Positions 33,834 through 44,912 of a stretch of 64,000 nucleotides of DNA are shown piece after piece. Position numbers and translations under genes: made by a program. The notes under the pieces are model-generated. The model did no database searches, had not been told where the DNA came from, and saw nothing but the letters and a program-made list of their open reading frames with translations. The first letter of the stretch is position 1. Each line of letters starts with the position of its first letter. The stretch comes from Persicaria tinctoria. Its lineage: Eukaryota; Streptophyta; Magnoliopsida; Caryophyllales; Polygonaceae. The stretch lies in assembly GCA_037127255.1 (NCBI GenBank), contig JBANSL010000005.1:5766001-5830000 (forward strand). Reading direction: 5' to 3'.

Positions 33834-35488
33834 GGTAAAACTAATTAAAATACCCACACCTTTGGGGATATGGTAAAAATATATCCTCAACTTTCAAAAG
33901 TAATAAAAATATCCCGACCTTTGATAGTGGGGGTAATATATTACCACGACTTTTTCTCACTGATCAAAAATGCTGACAAAACATCCTACGTTGATTTTTT
34001 ACAAGGGTTTTTTTAATGGTTCTCTTAGGAAAAAAATAAAGAGTTGGACCGGGTTCATACACCACGCCTTTTCCTCTCTCCTATCTTCTTTCGTGATCGC
34101 CTCTTGAGCTGTCTTCCGGTCTTCCAGGAAGCTCATAGTTCCTCTTCAATGACAGTCTCCCTCCCTCATGGTCGGTTATCTTCAGTTGTATCTCTCACAT
34201 CTTCTTCCTTTTTTATTCGTCCACAGACTTAGCTGAATAAGTTTTTTTCCCTCTTTATTGTTGCTGTTGTTTTCGGTTTAGTTTTGTAGTTGTCGGTTTG
34301 GTGTTAGGAATAGTCGTGTTGTGTTAATTTGAGGCAATTTTGACCGGATTAGTTGCTTGGTTGAATCAATTTCATTTTTTCGGGATTAATTTTGTTGTCG
34401 GTGCATTTTTTCCCTAATGAGACCGTTTAAGAAAACCCGATTTTAGTACTAATTTGTAAAAAGGCTTCCACGCAGGCTGCCTTGTCAAAAACAAAATCAA
34501 CGTAGGTTGCCTTGTCAGCATTTTTGACTCATGAGAAAACTCGTGGTAATATGTTATCACTACCCTCAAAGGTAGGGGTGGAAATCACCCGTGGGTGACC
34601 GATTCACCCGACCCACCCGACCCGATTATACGGGTGAAAACCCGAAAAAAACCGGGTGATGGATGGGTGATGGGCGGGTGAAATGGGTGATGGGTCGGGT
34701 GATGGGTGATATGTTTTTCACCCATTACCCGACCCATCACCCGACCCATTACCCGACCCGCTTAACCACCCGCTAACCCACCCGATTATTTTAAAAAAAA
34801 ATCTAGTTTATAAAAAAATATAGCCTAACATAACTACATATTTTACTTTTTTCTAATTATATCTTCTCTATTCTCTAATTGTTTTTTTGTGCAAAAAGAA
34901 TCTAAAAGAATATAAACTTATTTTATTTAACCTCATATCACATCTTTAAAAAAAATTATTGTATTTGTTTTGCATACACTACTAGAATGTTAACAATTTC
35001 GCTCATTTCAACGACTTAGCATTTAGTGTGGTAAGACATGATTTACCCAAATTCATCTCATTTGATTTGATATTAAACTTTTAATTAAACTTCTAATGCT
35101 AACTTTGTAAGATGAGGATAATGATATAATGTATGAATAAACCTTTTATACAATTAATAAGATTTCCACGTTGACATGGTTTGTGAAATTATCAAATATG
35201 ATCGATTTCTAAGTATGACCTATGACTCTTTTTCTTTTAATTTACTTCACCCGATTATCCACCCGACCCACCCGATTCACCCGACGGATCGGGTGATGGG
35301 TGAAATATTAGACGGACGGGTGATGGGTCGGGTGAAAATTTTTTGTGACGGGTCGGGTGAAAAAATGGCTCCATCCATCCATCACCCGACCCATTTCCAC
35401 CCCTACTCAAAGGTCGGAATATTTTAATTAAATTTGAAAGTTGAGGATAAATTTTTACCAAGGTGGGGATATTTTAATTAGTTTTCCC
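33834..35488. mobile_element. MULE-like element with long inverted ends, interrupted by an hAT element
   Basis: Ends GGTAAAACTAATTAAAATA and, complemented, GGGAAAACTAATTAAAATA. The inverted repeats extend about 170 bp through ATGCTGACAA and CAACGTAGG words. AAAAAAAAT (9 bp) flanks both sides (33825-33833, 35489-35497). The paralogous UGT-C upstream region (about 43085-43130) lacks it. The interior (34040-34230) is CT-rich with a short open frame and no transposase. An hAT element sits at 34573-35405. Confidence 0.85.
34573..35405. mobile_element. Non-autonomous hAT element with ACCCGACCCATCACCCG repeats
   Basis: Perfect ends TAGGGGTGGAAAT and ATTTCCACCCCTA; 8-bp duplication CTCAAAGG at 34565-34572 and 35406-35413. 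Both subterminal regions are packed with GGGTCGGGTGATGGGTG-type words. AT-rich middle, no transposase. Same family as 53529-54858. Confidence 0.9.
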
Positions 35489-35497
35489 AAAAAAAAT

Positions 35498-36073
35498 TGA
35501 GGATGAATGGACCAAAATCTCTTTGGCCCACTCTTTTTAGTACGAACGAATGCCCAAATCCAATAAAAACGTTACAGTGATAATGTTTACACCTATAAAA
35601 TTTACTATATATATACACCACATCATGTCTTTCTTGAATTACAGACGTGTGATTCAAGAGGCGCATGGTAATTTATATATAAATACACTGCGCTGTTGAA
35701 TCTGACTTAAAAAAGATAGTCTATTTTAAAAAAATGAAATATGTGAAATATATAGAAAATTTGAGGGTGTAAATAAAATTGGCTTACAAGAATTGCAATC
35801 TATGATTCTACCGTCTATTTAAAGTCATGATAAATATTTTTTTTTTTTAGAGTTGAGACGACTTTCGATCATGGATCTTGGTCGCCAATCCCATATATAT
35901 GTGGAGTTACTTCCTTTTGTTTGTTTACTTCTTGACTTCTTGTTACGTGTCCATTCTTAATTTCGGTATTATCCCACTGTAGATAATTGGATGAATGTAC
36001 TAACTTTGGTATATAGACTAAGTAGAGATAAGGAAGCATATAAGAAAATATAATACTTTATCCGTTCAACAAT
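35498..36073. other. UGT-B distal upstream region, shared with UGT-C
   Basis: No gene. Parts (GAATGGACC...TTGGCCCACTC near 35505, TTGAGACGACTTTCGAT near 35853, and the following 200 bp) recur at 43118-43690 and again at 43868-44100, showing that duplication units extended this far upstream. Confidence 0.6.
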
Positions 36074-36635
36074 CACTACAAAAAAAAAAGATATTAGCAA
36101 CGGATATTTGCCGTGGCTAAAAGTCCATTTGCCGTGGTCAAAGGGTATTAGCCACGGCTGTAGCCACGGGAAACAAGCCGTGGGGAAACATGGGGTGGCA
36201 AAAGAGATTAGCGACGGCTATAGCCGTCGCTAAAGTGCTAGCCACGGCAAGTTGCCGTTGCTAAATGATTTCTGGGAAATTAAAAAAAACACTACTTTTT
36301 AGCCCGGATTTTTCAGACCCGGGCTAAAAAGTCCCATATTTATAAAAAAAATAATACACCACAAATTCTATTTTAAATTCATTCCTCTAGCAGCTGAACA
36401 GTAAAATTGTAAATGTAAAATTACACAATTAAGCTAATCTACTAGAGAATGAAATCACATTAAGCTAATCTATTCTAAATACATCTCTAATGTCGTGATT
36501 ACCCTACAGCAGCATTGCTCGAAGCAGATGAGCCACTCTCTTTTCCCGAACTCCACTCAGTTATATGTACCAAAGAATCTGCTATAATCTGCACAAGTCA
36601 ATCATGAACTTGAGCAGCCGGAACAGGAGCTGCAA
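36074..36635. mobile_element. CACTA (En/Spm) element ends, deleted
   Basis: CACTACAAAAAAAAAAG at 36074 is followed by inverted and direct copies of GCCGTGGCTA and TAGCCACGGC, the subterminal-repeat pattern of CACTA elements. A second CACTAC start at 36290 (CACTACTTTTTAGCCCGG) belongs to another family. No matching GTAGTG end was found. On the minus strand at about 36490-36630 a broken peptide with LVQIIADSLVHITEWS may be a transposase C-terminus. Confidence 0.6.
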
Positions 36636-36667
36636 GCATACCACTATATCATGATATAGTGGTATGC
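36636..36667. repeat. Perfect 32-bp palindrome
   Basis: GCATACCACTATATCA is followed immediately by its exact reverse complement, with no spacer. A 27-bp phrase after it (TATGCAAAATAATGTAAATA...) recurs directly at about 36720. Confidence 0.9.
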
Positions 36668-37473
36668 AAAATAATGTAAATATTTGTCTAAATACAAAAG
36701 TTTCGTTCTATTCTACCAACTATGCAAAATAATGTAAATATTTGTCTTCCTTTAGGCAAATCTCATAAGTCACACCTGATTTTTGCACTCAAGCTTGTTG
36801 GCTATGTAAACTCTCTCTCCTCCACTTAGACCTGGAAAAGCCGACCTCCACTCGCCTCGAATCCGACCTCTACTTAGATTCCACTTAGATTCCACCTCCC
36901 CTCTACTCCAAATCCGACCTCCACTCGCCTCGAATTGACCTGGAAAAGCCTTCACAACGAAGGTGAAGGACGAAGGCACCAAAGCGATGCTCCGGGGGCG
37001 GTTCACACCAGCGGCGCGGGACGAATTCGAGCTCCCACGGAGATCCCGTCACCCTCGAAGGCAGAGAGATAGAAGACAAAGAAATCAAAGAATAAATAAG
37101 CTCTTCAATGAAGTTCTTCCATGGAGAGAGGCATAGAAAGAAAGGGTTTTGGATGGGTGATGAGATCATGTCCTCTCTCACTCCTATGTAAACTCTCTCT
37201 CCTCTTCATACTATCTCTCTCTCTCTCCACTGGTTACAACAGGTGAGGTAACGGGGGATTTTGAGGGGGAGGGTTAGATTTTTGCAGTTTGTTTTGATAA
37301 GGGATAGGGGGTGCAAAAAGGTTCGTGTATTTGAGTCATTTTTGCAAATCCCCCTAATTTTTAATATATATACCCAAAATTAAACTTTTTATTTTATTTT
37401 AAAAAAAAAACTATCCCTTTGAGTCCCAAACGTGTGACTAAAGAGGTAAAGGGTGTGTATATATATATATATA
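36668..37473. other. No recognised gene
   Basis: Short frames on the minus strand at 36770-37181 overlap but show no domain. A repeated phrase (CCGACCTCCACTCGCCTCGAAT, split as two near-copies around 36842 and 36914) makes the translations partly repetitive. CT-rich microsatellites lie at about 37185-37225. Confidence 0.4.
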
Positions 37474-38145
37474 CTACCTCCGATCCACAAAGGATGTCGT
37501 GTGACTTTTTAACATATATTTTAAGGAGGTAAAAACTATATGAAATATCACCTTTTTTAAAATTATTTTTTTACAACTTAATATTTGTTGGTAATAAGTA
37601 TTAGATTATAAAAATAAGTTAATATATTATATTGTTTTTAGCTCCTTAAAATACGTGTTAAAAAAGTCAAACGACATCCTTAGGCTATCTTTATCCATAG
37701 TACTCCAAGTACCATAGCTAATTTTTTAAAAGAAAAATTAAAAAAATGTTATTCATGCACGCTAAAACTTGTCGTTTACTATTCATGCACGCTTTTTTAG
37801 AACGATAAAAACTATATAAAATATTCATTTTTTTATAAATTTTTTTAACAAGTTTGTACTTATTAATAATAACTACGAAGTTGTTAAAAAATTTATTAAA
37901 AAAACTATATAATTTATATAGTTTTTATCTCCTAAAAAAGCGTGCATGAATAGTAAAGTGTCAAGTTTTTCCGAACGGATGTAGTATTTTTTTGTTAAAC
38001 CAAGAAAGTTATGTGAGGTGAGTATCATAGTAAGATACTCACTTTATTGGTTCTCCCATATTTTATAGTATTTTATTATAAAAAATAGTTATGATACTCA
38101 ACTCAAATACCACAATTAAAGATGTTCTTAGTGGATCGGAGGGAG
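37474..38145. mobile_element. Stowaway-like MITE, with a second foldback inside
   Basis: Ends CTACCTCCGATCCAC and the complement of CTCCCTCCGATCCAC, next to TA on both sides (37472-37473, 38146-38147). Inside, at about 37780-37960, another inverted pair (GCACGCTTTTTTAGAACG / CTCCTAAAAAAGCGTGC) suggests a nested Stowaway relative. Confidence 0.7.
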
Positions 38146-38257
38146 TATATAATAATTGGCCTCTTGAGTCGGACACTTTGGTTTTGTTTTTTTTTTGAGA
38201 AAAGAGTACGGTCATACACTTGATTTTGGATATAAAAAGTAAAATTTATGGGTATAA

Positions 38258-38615
38258 GACCATGTGCAACCATGAGTATTACATTTACCTTATAGATCTT
38301 AAAAGGTAAACACATGGTTGCAAGTCAAACCTTAAGAGAAGAGGTTGGGAGGGTTTACCTCTTTCTACTAAGGTAACCTCTTTCCTTTTTATTTTCACTT
38401 TTTTTTAAACACACAAGTGGGTCACTATAGTTATTTATATTTTTTTAAACACACAAGTGGGGAACAAGGTAACCTCATGGTTGCAAGGATAACCTCTAAA
38501 GAAGAGGTAGAAAAAATAGAAAATAATTTTTTTTTAAAAATATATGAGTTGTCAAATTATAATAAGGGGATAGAAATTGAAAAGGGGGAGAGGTACCCCG
38601 TGGTTGCACATGCTC
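38258..38615. mobile_element. Tourist-like (PIF/Harbinger) MITE
   Basis: Ends GACCATGTGCAACCATG and the complement of GAGCATGTGCAACCACG; TAA on both sides (38255-38257, 38616-38618). A 17-bp phrase (TTTAAACACACAAGTGG) is repeated directly in the middle. No coding. Confidence 0.8.
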
Positions 38616-38675
38616 TAATATCATCATACTAAAAAATTCATTTGGAATCTACTACTGTATTTATCTATTTCTATT

Positions 38676-39214
38676 GGGAGATGATATTTTCACCGCTAAT
38701 TTTTACTATTTCCACCTCTAATCACCGCATAGGTATGCGGTGGGTTTAATGACAGTCAACGCTCCCACCTCATACCTATGCGGTGGCCCACCGCAAAGTA
38801 TTGCAGTGGGTCGAGGAGTATACAAGCTCAAAACCATCGCCATAACAGTTCAAAACCGTCGTCATAACCCACCGTATATGTATACGGTGGGTTTGAACCG
38901 TCACCATAACAGCTCAAAACCGTCGCTATAACGGTCCAAAACTGCCGCCATAACCCACCGCATAGGTATGCGGTGGGTTATGACGACGGTTTTGGACCAC
39001 TACTACAAACCGTTTTCAATTGCCCAAAAGCTGACCGCATGTATAGGGTCGCCATAACCCACCGCATACCTATGCGGTGGGTTTGTGTACGGTCAACGGA
39101 TCCACCGCATGTATATGCAGTGGGTCTGGGAAAAAGTGGATTAAGACCACCGCATACCTATGCGGTGATTAGCGGTGGAAATAGTAAAAATTAGCGGTGA
39201 AAATATCGGTCCCA
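38676..39214. mobile_element. MULE-like element dominated by a CACCGCATA/TATGCGGTG palindrome
   Basis: Inverted ends of about 60 bp differ at one position over GATATTTTCACCGCTAATTT and what follows. Flanking ATTTCTATT (38667-38675) and CTTTCTATT (39215-39223) match at eight of nine bases. The interior is filled with ACCGCATAGGTATGCGGT-like palindromes and AACCGTCGYCATAAC words. No protein. Confidence 0.65.
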
Positions 39215-39426
39215 CTTTCTATTATATTTAAAAAGAGAGGTAACTTTTTTTCCTTTTTTTGCCCCTAAATTGTCATTTTCCTGTTTTGCCCCTACATTTT
39301 GTCCCTTTTCCTTTTTTGCTCAGACGTTTTATCATTTTTTCTCTTTTTTGCCCCTACATTTTTGACAAATTACTAACAACACCCTTATAAGAAATGTTTT
39401 GACAGTTTATTTGACAAACTTACACT
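39215..39426. other. No gene; TTTTGCCCCTACATTTTGTC repeats
   Basis: Three diverged direct copies of a TTTTTTGCCCCTA-containing phrase of about 30 bp lie between 39247 and 39365. Nothing else was recognised. Confidence 0.4.
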
Positions 39427-39972
39427 CAGTGGCGGAGCCAGGATTCCGGCTAGGGGGTGCTAAAAAAAAATTCATGAAATATTTTTTTGGTGTATACTTG
39501 ATAAGAAGATTTTATAAAAAAAAATATACTGAAAAAACACTAAAATTGTTATTTTTAATGATTTTTTTGTATTTAAATAGTTGAGAGTAACCACAAAAAT
39601 AGAAGAGAAACAAAAAAATATAGATAAAAATGATGAAGAATTAATTTTAAACCAATATTGAAATAAAGGGTTTAATATATAATTTAAACAAAATATGACA
39701 TTTTTTAATGAAATGGTTTGTATAAACAAAAAATATAAAGAGAAAAGAAGAATTAATGATAGAGTAAAACAAATAAAAAGTTAAAGAGGTGGGATTTAAA
39801 TCCAACACCTTTTGATTCTCCTTACTTTCTCCCTTCATTCCCTTACCACTTGAGCTAGATAGCACTTTTATTTCAAATACCATTTAAAGGTATTATATTA
39901 TCTTAAAAATACTAAATATATGCAAAAAAAAAAAAAAAAAAAAAATACTTTTTTCCCCAAGCTCCGCCACTG
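39427..39972. mobile_element. hAT-like element with CAGTGGCGGAGC ends
   Basis: Left end CAGTGGCGGAGCCAGG, right end GCTCCGCCACTG; flanking 8-mers CTTACACT (39419-39426) and CTTACACC (39973-39980) differ at one base. The interior is AT-rich with a poly(A) run near 39926-39945. A common plant hAT end sequence. Confidence 0.8.
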
Positions 39973-40083
39973 CTTACACCGGTTGACATGGTCAATTACG
40001 CATGGGCCAATATTATTGGGCCAAATGACCACAGTTCATACCCATAAAGTTTCATATCTTTATTTGTTTTTGTCAAAGTTATA

Positions 40084-40325
40084 CTTCCTCCGTTAATTAA
40101 AACTTGTCGTTTTATAAAATAAATATTGTTAATAAAAACTTGCCATTTTAGATATTTTGTCATCTATTTTACTAAATTGCTCTTGTAATGGTTAGACAGA
40201 GGTTAGTTTTAGTTTTTGAGAAAGTAAAAAATTAGAGTAATAATTAAGGTATAAGTGTATTTTTGTTTGTTTTCTTAATAAGTGTGTAGATTTCTAAAAT
40301 GACAAGTTTTAATTAACGGAGGGAG
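40084..40325. mobile_element. Stowaway MITE
   Basis: Ends CTTCCTCCGTTAATTAAAAC and the complement of CTCCCTCCGTTAATTAAAAC, with TA at 40082-40083 and 40326-40327. 242 bp; the arms also share ACTTGTCATTTTA words. Confidence 0.85.
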
Positions 40326-40327
40326 TA

Positions 40328-40962
40328 TATGTATGAATGAATACTATATATTTTACTCATGTTGTGAACCGATAATTGAAATTACAACGTTTATCTTTCA
40401 TGGAAATTTTCTTATTTTAATGAGTTCTTAATTATGATTTAAAATCCCTATAACGGTACGAATTTAAAGTCATTTGGTTCTTTATAGAAACTTTCACAAT
40501 GTTTTTTCCCCAATAAGTTAACACGTGCTTTTAAAAATAAGAATATACGAGTACCTAAAATTACACTGAATGTAGTGTACTGGCCTTCATTGTGAAATGT
40601 GATGGATAAATTTGTAAAGCTTTCTATATTTTACTCAAGATGGTAGATTTACTATAAAAAAAAATACAGTGAAAAAAAAATGCCAAAAGTCCTAAAATTA
40701 CCCTTATCAATTTATCATAAAGTATATTGATCGACCTTTATTATTTTCCTCCATTATGGGATGTATTTAATAAATATATTTTCAAAACTTGCTATCTATA
40801 AATCATTTTACTAAACTTCAACATCAAAAGGATCAAAATTATCAATATAAATCTTAATATTACTAATTAAATCGAATTTATTAGGAGGTGGTTTCTTGCG
40901 TGCGACACCAACTAGTATTTCAAAATAAATGACTCATTCAGTCATTCCAAAAGCCCTGCTCT
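40328..40962. other. UGT-C 3' flank with a possible Helitron end at 40915
   Basis: AT-rich, no gene. Homology to the UGT-A and UGT-B 3' flanks starts abruptly at TATTTCAAAATAAATGAC (40916), immediately after CTAG (40912-40915). That suits a Helitron 3' end, but the hairpin upstream is weak. Confidence 0.4.
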
Positions 40963-42908
40963 TCAACTCCGTTGTCCTCCCCTAATTGTCTCCAACATAG
41001 AAGTCAACGCATCATAAGAAGATCCTCCTGGCTGTACAGCCTTCCATGCCTTCCCCTTCAACTCCGCTGCCCACCTCCTTATCTCCTCCGCATCCTCCCC
41101 CACCATTACCCTCGTCACTGCCTTCTCTATCTCCGCCCTCCCCACCCTCACTTCCTCCACCATCCATTCGTAGTTCTGCTTCGCTCCAACCGAAACACCG
41201 ACCCTCAACACCTCCACGATCAGCTTCTCGTTCAAGAATTGTTCTGCGAACATAGGCCATGTCACCAATGGTACCCCCGCCGACACCCCCTCGAGCGTCG
41301 AGTTCCACCCGCAGTGCGTCACAAACCCTCCTATAGCCGGGTGGTCTAAGATCATCACCTGTGGCGACCAACCTCTTATGATCAGCCCCTTGCTCTTGTT
41401 CCTTGCCTCAAACCCGCTTGGTAGCCATTCTTCCTCATCGACTGATCCTCTTACCACCCATATGAAATGCTGGTGTGAAGCCTCCAGTGCCTCTGCGATC
41501 TCGATTAGCTGGGCCGAAGACATGTGAGTTACTGAGCCAAAACAGACGTAGATGACCGAGTTTGGGGGTTTTGAATCGAGCCATCTCAAGCACTCGTGCA
41601 CGTCTATCGCCGCTTGTTTCCCCCTCTTTGCTTTGTCCTCGGTGTTCCTGTTTTAGGTGTAGAATATTAAACAGGTTCAAAATCTAATCAATCGTGTTAA
41701 ATTACGACGTGAAGGTGTCACATATCTAAGTGTATATACATTAACTAAGTCGAGCATACAAGCGAAACGTAGCTCTATCCTCAAACCAATTGATATCGGG
41801 AGGAGTAGCTCACCCACCTATCTACGAGACTTGAGATTTACTATATAATCCATGTTATCATATTCTCAACAAATCAAAAAACTTGTGTAGTTATGTGATC
41901 GAACTGCAGCAAAAAATACACTCAATAACACAACCAATAAGCTCAATTCAAGGATTTGGAAGTAGGATGTGCAATTTTAATGTATAAGATTGATGAACTA
42001 CTTATTTTATTCTATTGAAAATAATGTGTACGACCCAAATTGGTGGTATGTTTTGTTTTAGGTGATTATCATGTCTGTCGGTTTAACCGGTCTTTGAATA
42101 TCAGAAATGTCTGAGCTCGAAATCTTACCTAATCCAAAAAAAACAAAAGACTGATCCCTCACCTGTGAGACAGGGAAACGGGGCCAAGACTCCAACACCT
42201 TCGGCCGATGACATTCCGATAATGGTGTGCGTAATCCACCTCGAGCTCGGAGAAGGTGTTCATGATCACCCCGAAACTCCTCTCCTCCGTCTCAAACGCC
42301 GCCTCCACCTCCTTCAATAAAGCTGTTTCCTCCTCCGAGGTCCACGCCGAAGAAAGCTTCCTCCTGGTCAACTTCACTTCACCTCCGGGCAACCCGGGGA
42401 CCACAAACTCCTCGTCGTCCGACTCCACCGCCCACTGAGGACGCAGCCGCCTCAGCACGTCGGTCACCGACGTGGCGAAGTATCCACCGACATTGAACGC
42501 CACCCACGGCACCCCGGCCCTGGCGGCCACGTCAGCCGTCCGCGGCAGGAACAAGTCGGCCACCAGGCAGCTCGGCCGCCGCTGTAGAAGCAGCTCCTCC
42601 AGCTCCGAGCCCTGGCTGATCAGCTTCATGGCCTCCAAGAACTTCCCCTGGAGGTCGACCCCGGTGATCTGGCTGATGTTCTCGACCCCGGCGGGTAAGC
42701 CCGCCTCCTCCGATGGGAACCGTAAGACATGGATCTCGACGTCGTCGGATTTGGGGAAGGCGTGGGCGTTGGCTGGGGTGGTGAGGAGGGTGGCCTTGGC
42801 GCCGTGGGAGGCGAAGAGGCGGGCGACGTCCAAGAGAGGGATCATGTGGCCATGCGCCATGAGGGGGAAGAAGAGCACGTGGAGTTGAGCTTGTGGTTGG
42901 GAAGCCAT
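40963..42908 (-). CDS. UGT-C: intact UGT73-type UDP-glycosyltransferase
   Basis: A predicted soluble, cytosolic inverting GT-B enzyme that glycosylates a small acceptor (UGT73 members use flavonoids, coumarins, terpenoids and others). Exon 1 is 42908-42163 (746 nt), the intron 42162-41648 (515 bp, GT-AG, splitting an Arg codon), and exon 2 41647-40963 (685 nt): 476 residues, usual for the family. The ATG at 42908 (MASQPQAQLH) is preferred over one 12 nt upstream because all three copies share MASQP. Key residues: catalytic His21 in AHGHMIP, Asp118 in CLVADLF, and a 44-residue PSPG box at 342-385 from WSPQVMILDH through THCGWNS to AEQ. The final Gln suggests UDP-glucose. Relative to UGT-A it lacks five residues in the loop after RGSV. 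It is the only undamaged copy here. The acceptor is unknown. Confidence 0.95.
41648..42162 (-). other. UGT-C intron, longer than in the paralogs
   Basis: 515 bp against 192 and 203 bp in UGT-A and UGT-B; same position and phase. The extra sequence is AT-rich, with no recognised element. Confidence 0.85.
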
Positions 42909-42956
42909 GGCGACTGGCAAGTGTAAGTAGTTGTGTGTTTTGGAGCTTGGAGATGC

Positions 42957-42969
42957 TATATATATATAT
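42957..42969 (-). promoter_or_regulatory. Likely TATA box of UGT-C
   Basis: A TATATATATATAT tract 49-61 bp upstream of the ATG on the minus strand. The UGT-B remnant has CTATATATGG at the matching place (about 32844-32853). This leaves a short 5' leader of about 20-30 nt. Confidence 0.4.
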
Positions 42970-44610
42970 GGTGGTTCTTGAAATGGTGGATTGGTTGATG
43001 GAATAGTGGAATATATATTGTCGTTGAACGTTACGTTACATGTGAAAGATACTAGTCGGGGTTACAATTGAATTGAGACCTGACCATAAAAAAATATAAA
43101 AAATAAAAAAATATAAAATGAATGGACCATAATCTCTTTGGCCCACTCTTTTTAATGCGAACCAGGCCCAAATCCAATAAATATCTTACAAACATCACAA
43201 TCTATTGAAACTCAATGATAAAGGTTTTTTTTTAGAGTTGAGACGACTTTCGATAATGGATCTTGGTCGCCAACCCCATTGGTTCGTATGGGACGGGGTT
43301 AATAAACCGACTAAAATTATAAACATGGTAAAATTTATAAACTGTTGGTAAAAAGTAGTTAAAAATTTATGAAAAAATATATACTCCGTATGGGACGAAA
43401 AACAGTTTATTTGTAAAAAGTGGAGTTTATTTTAGTGTTATTAGGGGTATTGTGGTACTTTCAAACCAAATAAACAAAATAAACCCCAAATAAGCTCCCT
43501 CGAATAGCTTTTTTTTTAACCCCCAATTTTAACTATAAACTAGCTAAAATTAATTACCATACGCAGCTCATATATAGGTGGAGTTACTTCCTCTTGTTCG
43601 GTTACTTCTTGTTATGTAAAGTCCATTCTTAATTTCAGCATTATCTCACTACAGATAACTGGATGAATCATGAATGTACTAACTTTGATATATAGGTTTA
43701 CATTTTTGTTTTAAAATATAAATCATTTTAGATTTTCTAAGTATTAAGATATGAGAATTGTTACTTTTGACTTAGATTTTTGTTTTAAAATATAAGTCAT
43801 TTTAGATTTTTTAGGTATTGGGATATGAGAATTATTACTTTTGACTTTTTGCTCAAATTTTATTGGTTGTTGAGGATTTTTTTAGAATTGAGACGACTTT
43901 CAATAATGGATCTTGGTCACCAACACCATATATAGTGGAGTTACTTCCCTCTTGCTTTGTTTACTTCTTGTTAGGTAAAGTTCATTCCTAATCTCGGTAT
44001 TATCCCGCTATAGATAATTGGACAGCATGTACTATCTTTTTTCTTCAGCATGTACTATATTTTGTATATAGACTAAGCAGAGATACGGAAGTATATAAGG
44101 AAATATAATACTATAAACTTGAAGTATTAATCCGGAAACGTTGGGATCCAAGTCATATACTCGTATATAATATATGTTATATATAAGCCTAATATGTTAG
44201 GCTTATTAATACTTAGAAACATTACCATAGCATCACATTCGTACTTATACATTTATATGTGTGCATATTATTATGTAATGTTTGGATGTTTGGATTATTA
44301 TGGGCCAAAGCCCAAAATCTTGGCCCAACTCATAGCTCAAAGCTCGGATTGCTGCTTTTAAGTGAAACGCAACGTTTGATCCAAGCTCGCCTACATAAGC
44401 ATAACCTGCTAGAGTTTGCCTCATTCAGTTCAAGCTACACAAGGTGAGGAATAGAGAAGCAACCCAACGAGCCTCCTCTTCAATGATCGGCGACGAAAGC
44501 CTTCGATCTAGAGCTGCTGGGTTGGCCGGAGACGAAGTATGAGTCGACGAGTTCCTTGCTCTACTAGAATTATGTAGCTTCTACATAATTCTCAACCCAA
44601 CTTCACAAAA
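42970..44610. other. UGT-C upstream region, no gene; repeated segments
   Basis: It shares the promoter flank of UGT-B up to 43030 and from 43118. A block beginning TTGAGACGACTTTC is present at 43236 and again at 43878. An 85-bp unit (TTTTTGTTTTAAAATATAA...TTACTTTTGACTT) is tandemly repeated at about 43697-43850. A short hairpin (AAGCCTAA-TATG-TTAGGCTT) lies near 44185. No coding signal. Confidence 0.55.
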
Positions 44611-44912
44611 ATATTTTACCTATCAATTAACATTAAAAAAAAATTAAAAATATATTTAGCTTCTACATAATTATTATTATCACTTATTTAAAAAATCAAA
44701 AAATAAACTTATAATTTTTTTAAAAAAATTATATAGTAAAATAACATTTTTTTATAACTTTAAAAAAATTCTATCTCTTTTGAATTATTATAATTTTTAT
44801 AAGTTGATTTTTTGAGATTTTTTTTAAAATATATTATAATAATCATGTGAAAGCTAAATATATTTTTAAAACTTTTTTAATGTTAATTCAAGGATAAAAT
44901 ATTTGTCACTCA
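44611..44912. mobile_element. AT-rich foldback MITE
   Basis: Two arms of about 130 bp are inverted copies: CAATTAACATTAAAAAAAAA and AAATATATTTAGCTTC on the left, their complements on the right. The superfamily is undetermined. Similar GACGAAGTATGRSYCG-type sequence lies on both sides (near 44536 and 44957), suggesting a local duplication around it. Confidence 0.65.

Noticed and set aside
34573..35405. Telomere-like repeats (GGGTCGGGTGA)
   Set aside because: Not the plant TTTAGGG unit; the array is the subterminal region of an hAT element bounded by inverted ends and an 8-bp duplication.
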